Shown here piece by piece: positions 59,720 to 64,000 of a stretch of 64,000 nt of DNA. Below the pieces are notes generated by a model. It searched no databases. It was not told where the DNA came from and saw nothing but the letters and a program-made list of their open reading frames with translations. Each line of letters starts with the position of its first letter. The stretch's first letter is position 1. Position numbers and translations under genes: made by a program. Location: positions 1-64,000 of the forward strand of contig DSBL01000119.1 of the NCBI GenBank assembly GCA_011049455.1, given 5' to 3'. This DNA comes from Desulfonatronum sp. (GTDB taxonomy: Bacteria; Desulfobacterota; Desulfovibrionia; Desulfovibrionales; Desulfonatronaceae).

Positions 59720-60706
59720 ATGTCTGAAACATCGAAAAAGGCTCTGATTCTGGGAATTTCCGGCCAGGATGGGGCCTATTTGACGAAATTTCTCCTGGAC
59801 AAGGGCTACCGGGTTGCGGGCACGTCCCGGGACGTTCAGATGTCCTCCTTCGGCAATCTGGTCCGTTTGGGCGTTCGGGACAAGGTAAAGCTTTATTCCG
59901 TGTCCGTGAACGACTTTCGCAGCGTGCTTCAGGCCATCATCCGCTCCGAACCGGATGAGATATACAACCTGGCCGGACAAAGCTCCGTTGGTCTGTCATT
60001 TGACCAGCCCATGGAAACCTTTGAGAGCATCAGCGTCGGCGTGATCAACCTGCTGGAAGCCATCCGTTTTTTTTCCCGCCCGGTACGCTTGTACAACGCC
60101 GGGTCCAGCGAGTGCTTCGGCAATACCGGCGGCCGGGCCGCCGACGAGGAGACTCCGTTCCGTCCGCGAAGTCCTTATGCCGTGGCCAAGGCTGCGGCTT
60201 TTTGGGAAGTGGCCAACTACCGTGAAGCCTACGGCTTGTATGCCTGTTCCGGCATTCTTTTCAATCATGAATCCCCTTTGCGTCCGGAGCGTTTCGTAAC
60301 CCGCAAGATCGTGGCCACGGCCTGCCGTATCGCCAAGACCGGGGAAGGAATGCTGTCTTTGGGCAACATTGATGTGCAACGTGATTGGGGCTGGGCTCCG
60401 GAATACATCCAGGCCATGTGGCTGATGCTTCAGCAGGACAAGCCCGAGGATTACGTTATCGCCACAGGGCAAACCCACAAGCTGGAGGATTTTGTGCGTG
60501 TTGTTTTTGAAACGTTGGGACTGGATTGGACCAGGCATGTGAGCATCAATCCGGATTTTTTGCGGCCCACGGACATCATGATCAGCCGGGCTGATCCCGG
60601 CAAAGCGGCGCGGGAGCTGGGCTGGAAGGCACGGTTCACCATGCCGGACGTGGCCGGGATGATGGTGGAGGCCGAGAAGCAGCCCGGTGATGTTCGTTTT
60701 TCGTAA
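59720..60706 (+). CDS. gmd: GDP-mannose 4,6-dehydratase
   Basis: ALILGISGQDGAYLTKFLLDKGYRVAGTSRD; NAGSSECFG; FNHESPLRPERFVTRKIV. Confidence 0.92.
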   Translation: MSETSKKALILGISGQDGAYLTKFLLDKGYRVAGTSRDVQMSSFGNLVRLGVRDKVKLYSVSVNDFRSVLQAIIRSEPDEIYNLAGQSSVGLSFDQPMETFESISVGVINLLEAIRFFSRPVRLYNAGSSECFGNTGGRAADEETPFRPRSPYAVAKAAAFWEVANYREAYGLYACSGILFNHESPLRPERFVTRKIVATACRIAKTGEGMLSLGNIDVQRDWGWAPEYIQAMWLMLQQDKPEDYVIATGQTHKLEDFVRVVFETLGLDWTRHVSINPDFLRPTDIMISRADPGKAARELGWKARFTMPDVAGMMVEAEKQPGDVRFS

Positions 60707-60798
60707 ACCTTCACCGGGGCTGATGGAAGCATCCAAAGATGCCGCCCGCAATTGTTAAGTCCAGATTGTATAACCCTTTTAGAACAAAGAATACGCTT

Positions 60799-61266
60799 AT
60801 GTCTGACATTACCATGGCCGGGTTGACCCCTGAAGAAATCGATCTGAAGATTGATGCAGTGCTCAAGGAACTGGTGGAAGATCAGGGCGATCCCTTGAAC
60901 AAGGCATTGCAAAACGACATCGCCTTGCGCAGCTACCATGTGGAGGGTCTGGTCAACGAGGCGGCCCAGTGTTTTCCGGCCAGAACTGTCCTGCCGGCGA
61001 GAATGAATCGATTCCCATTGAAATATTTCGGATTTTTGCACCGAATCATCTTGCGGGGGTATGAGCTGCTGTTTCGGGAACAGCGCGGGGTGAATCTTGC
61101 GTTGATCAAGGCCCTTCGAGAAACCATGGCCATGAATCGGCAGCTCAACGAGCAGGTGATTGCCGGTCAGCAAAAACTGGCCCTGGCGTTGCGGGAGCAG
61201 CATCACATGCTCGTGGAGTTGCGTCGGCGCATGGAAGGCACCGGTCCCGGCCGAGTTCAAGATTGA
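60799..61266 (+). CDS. hypothetical protein in glycan cluster
   Basis: 155 aa from ATG 60799; helical, C-terminal coiled-coil-like; co-directional between gmd and GT. Confidence 0.65.
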   Translation: MSDITMAGLTPEEIDLKIDAVLKELVEDQGDPLNKALQNDIALRSYHVEGLVNEAAQCFPARTVLPARMNRFPLKYFGFLHRIILRGYELLFREQRGVNLALIKALRETMAMNRQLNEQVIAGQQKLALALREQHHMLVELRRRMEGTGPGRVQD

Positions 61267-61293
61267 CATTTCCCTAGTCGCAAAGTTTTACTC

Positions 61294-63645
61294 ATGACAA
61301 TGCACTCCACAGGGCGCAAGCTGGCCGTGGTTATTCCCTGGTTCGGTGGGGACCTCAAGGGCGGAGCTGAACAACAGGCCCGGCAGACGGCCACCAGACT
61401 GGCGGCTCGAGGCCACCGGATGGAGGTGTTGACCACTTGTTGTCGCTCCTTTCAGGACCATTGGGGCGAGAATCATTATCCCGCCGGGGACACTCGCGAG
61501 GAAGGGCTTACTGTACGGCGTTTTCCGGTGCGGCCCGGCACGTTTCGGGATTTCAACGCGCTCAACAGCCATTTGCTGCGCCTGGACCGCGCCATGCTCA
61601 AACCCGGTGTGAGCCCCGTGCCCGGCGACGCAGCCGAGGTTTTTGCCTCGGACAGCATTCACTCCCAGGGTCTGTTGGATCATCTGAAGAAACACGGTTC
61701 CGCATACGCTGCGGTCATCTTCCTGCCCTATTTGTACGGCCCGATACTCAACGGCCTGCCTTTGACCGCGGCCAATGCCCATTTGATGCCCTGCCTGCAC
61801 GACGAGGCCTATGCCTACCTGCCCCCGGTGGAACGCATTTTTCGTCAGGCCAGGGGGATTCTTTACCTTTCCGCAGGAGAGCGCGAATTGGCCCACCGGC
61901 TTTACGGCCCCGGCATCGTAAGCAAGGGTGTTTTAGTGGGCGCGGGCGTGGAGTTGGTGGATGCATGCGCCGGCCCGGGAGAGTCGTCCGCTGTTCGGCG
62001 GGCCGGAGAGCGTTTTGTGCTTTGCCTGGGTCGTCGGGACGAACACAAGAATACGGACATGCTGGTCCAGGCCTATTTGGACTTCCGCAAACATTGTCCT
62101 GATTCGTCGTTGAATCTGGTGCTGGCCGGGCCCGGCGACAAGGATTATGGTTTGCCCGGGAGCGGGGTGATCGATCTGGGCCTGGTATCCGAAGCGGACA
62201 AAGCAGCCTTGTTGACTGGTTGTCGCGCCTTGTTTCAGCCCAGCCGCAACGAAAGCTATTCTCGGGTGATCATGGAAGCTTGGTTTTGTCGGCGTCCAGT
62301 GGCCGCGCATGCCGCATGCCTGGCCACGGCCACCATTGTTCGCGAAAGCGGGGGGGGATGGCTGGCCCGGACCATGGAGGATTGGGGCATGCTCCTGGCC
62401 CAGGTGGACAGGATGTCGGACGAGGATCTGGCCGCGTCGGGCGAGTTGGGTCGGGCCCATGCCCAGGAACACGCCTCTTGGGAACGGGTGATGGACCGTT
62501 ATGAACAGGCCTTGGGCCTGCGCGGCCGCGCTGATCAGGATGTATCCCTTTGCGGGCGTCCTGAAAACAAGAGGCGAGCTTTGCATCAGATCGTGGCCGG
62601 GTTCCGCCTGGGCGACGCCATTTCCAACTATGCCATGGCCATTCGAGATCAAGTGCGCGATCAAGGCTACGCCTCGGAGATTTTTCTGCCGGGACAGCAT
62701 CTGGATCCGGCAGCCAGGCATTTGGCCACCCCGTATGCCGAGGGGTGCATCAAGCCCGGCGACGGGCTGATCTATCACCATTCCATCGGCTCGGACCTGA
62801 CACCCTTGGCCAAGGCCCACAGCGGACCAAAATGTCTCGTGTATCACAATATCACGCCGGCCCATTTTTTTATTCCATACAGCGACAAACGGGTGCGTCT
62901 GCTGGAGGAAGGGCGCAGCGAATTGGGCGGACTGGCTTCCAGCTTTGCCCTGAGCATGGGCGTCTCCGCTTACAATGCCCGGGAATTGGCCGAGTCCGGT
63001 TTTTCCAACCCGGATGTTCTGCCTCTCATTGTTGACCCCGGGGTGTGGAACACGCCGCCGGACCCGATCCTCATGGCCCGGTTTCAGGATGGCCGGACCA
63101 ATATTTTATTCGTGGGACGGGTGGCTCCGAACAAGCGTCAGGATCGCTTGATCCGGGTTTTCGCGGCATATCGAAAATTTGATCCCCTGGCCCGGCTGAT
63201 TTTCGTGGGCGGCTTTGATCTGGCCGACCCTTATTATGTCCATTTGGAATGGATGGTCAGTAAATATGGTCTGGTTGAGCATGTGTTGTTTTTGGGAAGT
63301 ATTCCTGATCCCGGCTTGCAGGCTTGTTACCGCACGGCGCATCTGTTTTGGTCCATGAGCGAGCATGAGGGATTTGGCGTGCCCTTGATCGAAGCGATGT
63401 GGTTTGACGTGCCGGTGTTGGCTTTGAACAGTTCAGCCGTTCCAGAAACCATGGGCCAAGCCGGGGCGCTGTTTTCCGATCCCATGGACGACTTGCGGCT
63501 GGCGGCCCTGGCCAGGGTGCTGATTGCGGACCAGGATTTTCGGCAACAGGTGCTGAGGTCTCAACAAAAGCGGCGGACAGCCTTTGAAACCGGACGGTTC
63601 CGGGAACGCTTCGCACGCATTTTGGAGCGCATGGGGATCGGATGA
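61294..63645 (+). CDS. bidomain glycosyltransferase (two tandem GT4 domains)
   Basis: first GT-B: VVIPWFGGDLKGGAEQQARQTATRL...FQPSRNESYSRVIMEAW; second: ILFVGRVAPNKRQDRLIRVF...FWSMSEHEGFGVPLIEAMWFDVPVLALN. Confidence 0.92.
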   Translation: MTMHSTGRKLAVVIPWFGGDLKGGAEQQARQTATRLAARGHRMEVLTTCCRSFQDHWGENHYPAGDTREEGLTVRRFPVRPGTFRDFNALNSHLLRLDRAMLKPGVSPVPGDAAEVFASDSIHSQGLLDHLKKHGSAYAAVIFLPYLYGPILNGLPLTAANAHLMPCLHDEAYAYLPPVERIFRQARGILYLSAGERELAHRLYGPGIVSKGVLVGAGVELVDACAGPGESSAVRRAGERFVLCLGRRDEHKNTDMLVQAYLDFRKHCPDSSLNLVLAGPGDKDYGLPGSGVIDLGLVSEADKAALLTGCRALFQPSRNESYSRVIMEAWFCRRPVAAHAACLATATIVRESGGGWLARTMEDWGMLLAQVDRMSDEDLAASGELGRAHAQEHASWERVMDRYEQALGLRGRADQDVSLCGRPENKRRALHQIVAGFRLGDAISNYAMAIRDQVRDQGYASEIFLPGQHLDPAARHLATPYAEGCIKPGDGLIYHHSIGSDLTPLAKAHSGPKCLVYHNITPAHFFIPYSDKRVRLLEEGRSELGGLASSFALSMGVSAYNARELAESGFSNPDVLPLIVDPGVWNTPPDPILMARFQDGRTNILFVGRVAPNKRQDRLIRVFAAYRKFDPLARLIFVGGFDLADPYYVHLEWMVSKYGLVEHVLFLGSIPDPGLQACYRTAHLFWSMSEHEGFGVPLIEAMWFDVPVLALNSSAVPETMGQAGALFSDPMDDLRLAALARVLIADQDFRQQVLRSQQKRRTAFETGRFRERFARILERMGIG

Positions 63646-63790
63646 GAGAGGAATACGAAGTGATCCGGTCATGCATGTTTTCATCCTTGGGAAATCCGTT
63701 TTAAAAACAGGACGAACCCACCGTCAGACGCTCTCCTTGCAAGCGTTTTCCTTTATTAATGATGCGCAAGCATTCAGGCAGGTTGTGTTC

Positions 63791-64000
63791 ATGACAGAAA
63801 TTTCCGTGATCATCCCCTTGTACAATGAGGAAGGCAACGTGGCCGAACTGCATCGGGAAATTCGTGAAGTGTGCGAGGCCAACAACTACACGTATGAAAT
63901 CATCATGGTGGACGACGGGTCCACGGATCACACATTGCAACGAGTCCTGGAACTCTCGCCGGTGAAGATTATCCGGTTTCGCCGCAATTTTGGCCAGACC
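63791..64000 (+). CDS. glycosyltransferase family 2, polyprenyl-phosphate sugar transferase-like (5' part, runs off window)
   Basis: MTEISVIIPLYNEEGNVAELHREIREVCEANNYTYEIIMVDDGSTDHTLQRVLELSPVKIIRFRRNFGQT. Confidence 0.9.
   Translation, partial: MTEISVIIPLYNEEGNVAELHREIREVCEANNYTYEIIMVDDGSTDHTLQRVLELSPVKIIRFRRNFGQT

Noticed and set aside
1-64000. CRISPR arrays, tRNA/rRNA genes, integrases or prophage
   Set aside because: Scanned intergenic stretches and ORF translations; no regularly spaced repeats, no cloverleaf-like sequences and no transposase, integrase or phage structural proteins recognised.

Overview
This 64 kb window looks like the chromosome of a sulfate-reducer-like (Desulfovibrio-type) deltaproteobacterium; that taxonomic reading is inference from gene content. 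Most of it is housekeeping. Main blocks: (1) an envelope/stress-type block on the minus strand (CNNM, BON, coiled-coil, PLDc_N, EEP nuclease, PLD-VTT fusion); (2) an SLC13-type permease, an RHH/PIN toxin-antitoxin pair, and glgX-treY; (3) a YcaO protein with two methyltransferases, a decayed corA, and an SMR exporter behind a guanidine-II (mini-ykkC) riboswitch; (4) pgm, radical SAM, a flagellin-like protein, htpG, mscS, hemW, queH, RNase G, trmI, aroQ, efp, ftsK, hslV, hslU and argB; (5) envC-ctpA-divergent polysaccharide deacetylase; (6) nrdG-nrdD behind a cobalamin riboswitch; (7) a glycosyltransferase/gmd cluster running off the right edge. The most noteworthy non-routine signals are a two-copy, three-hairpin intergenic repeat flanking hslU, a long imperfect inverted repeat between the patatin and AI-2E-transporter genes, two riboswitches recognised by motif, and two decayed gene remnants (corA; ADP-ribosylglycohydrolase) missed by simple ORF calling. 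I found no CRISPR array, rRNA or tRNA, and no clear phage or transposase. I did not find a convincing wholly new multi-gene system; the repeats and the YcaO locus are the best leads.
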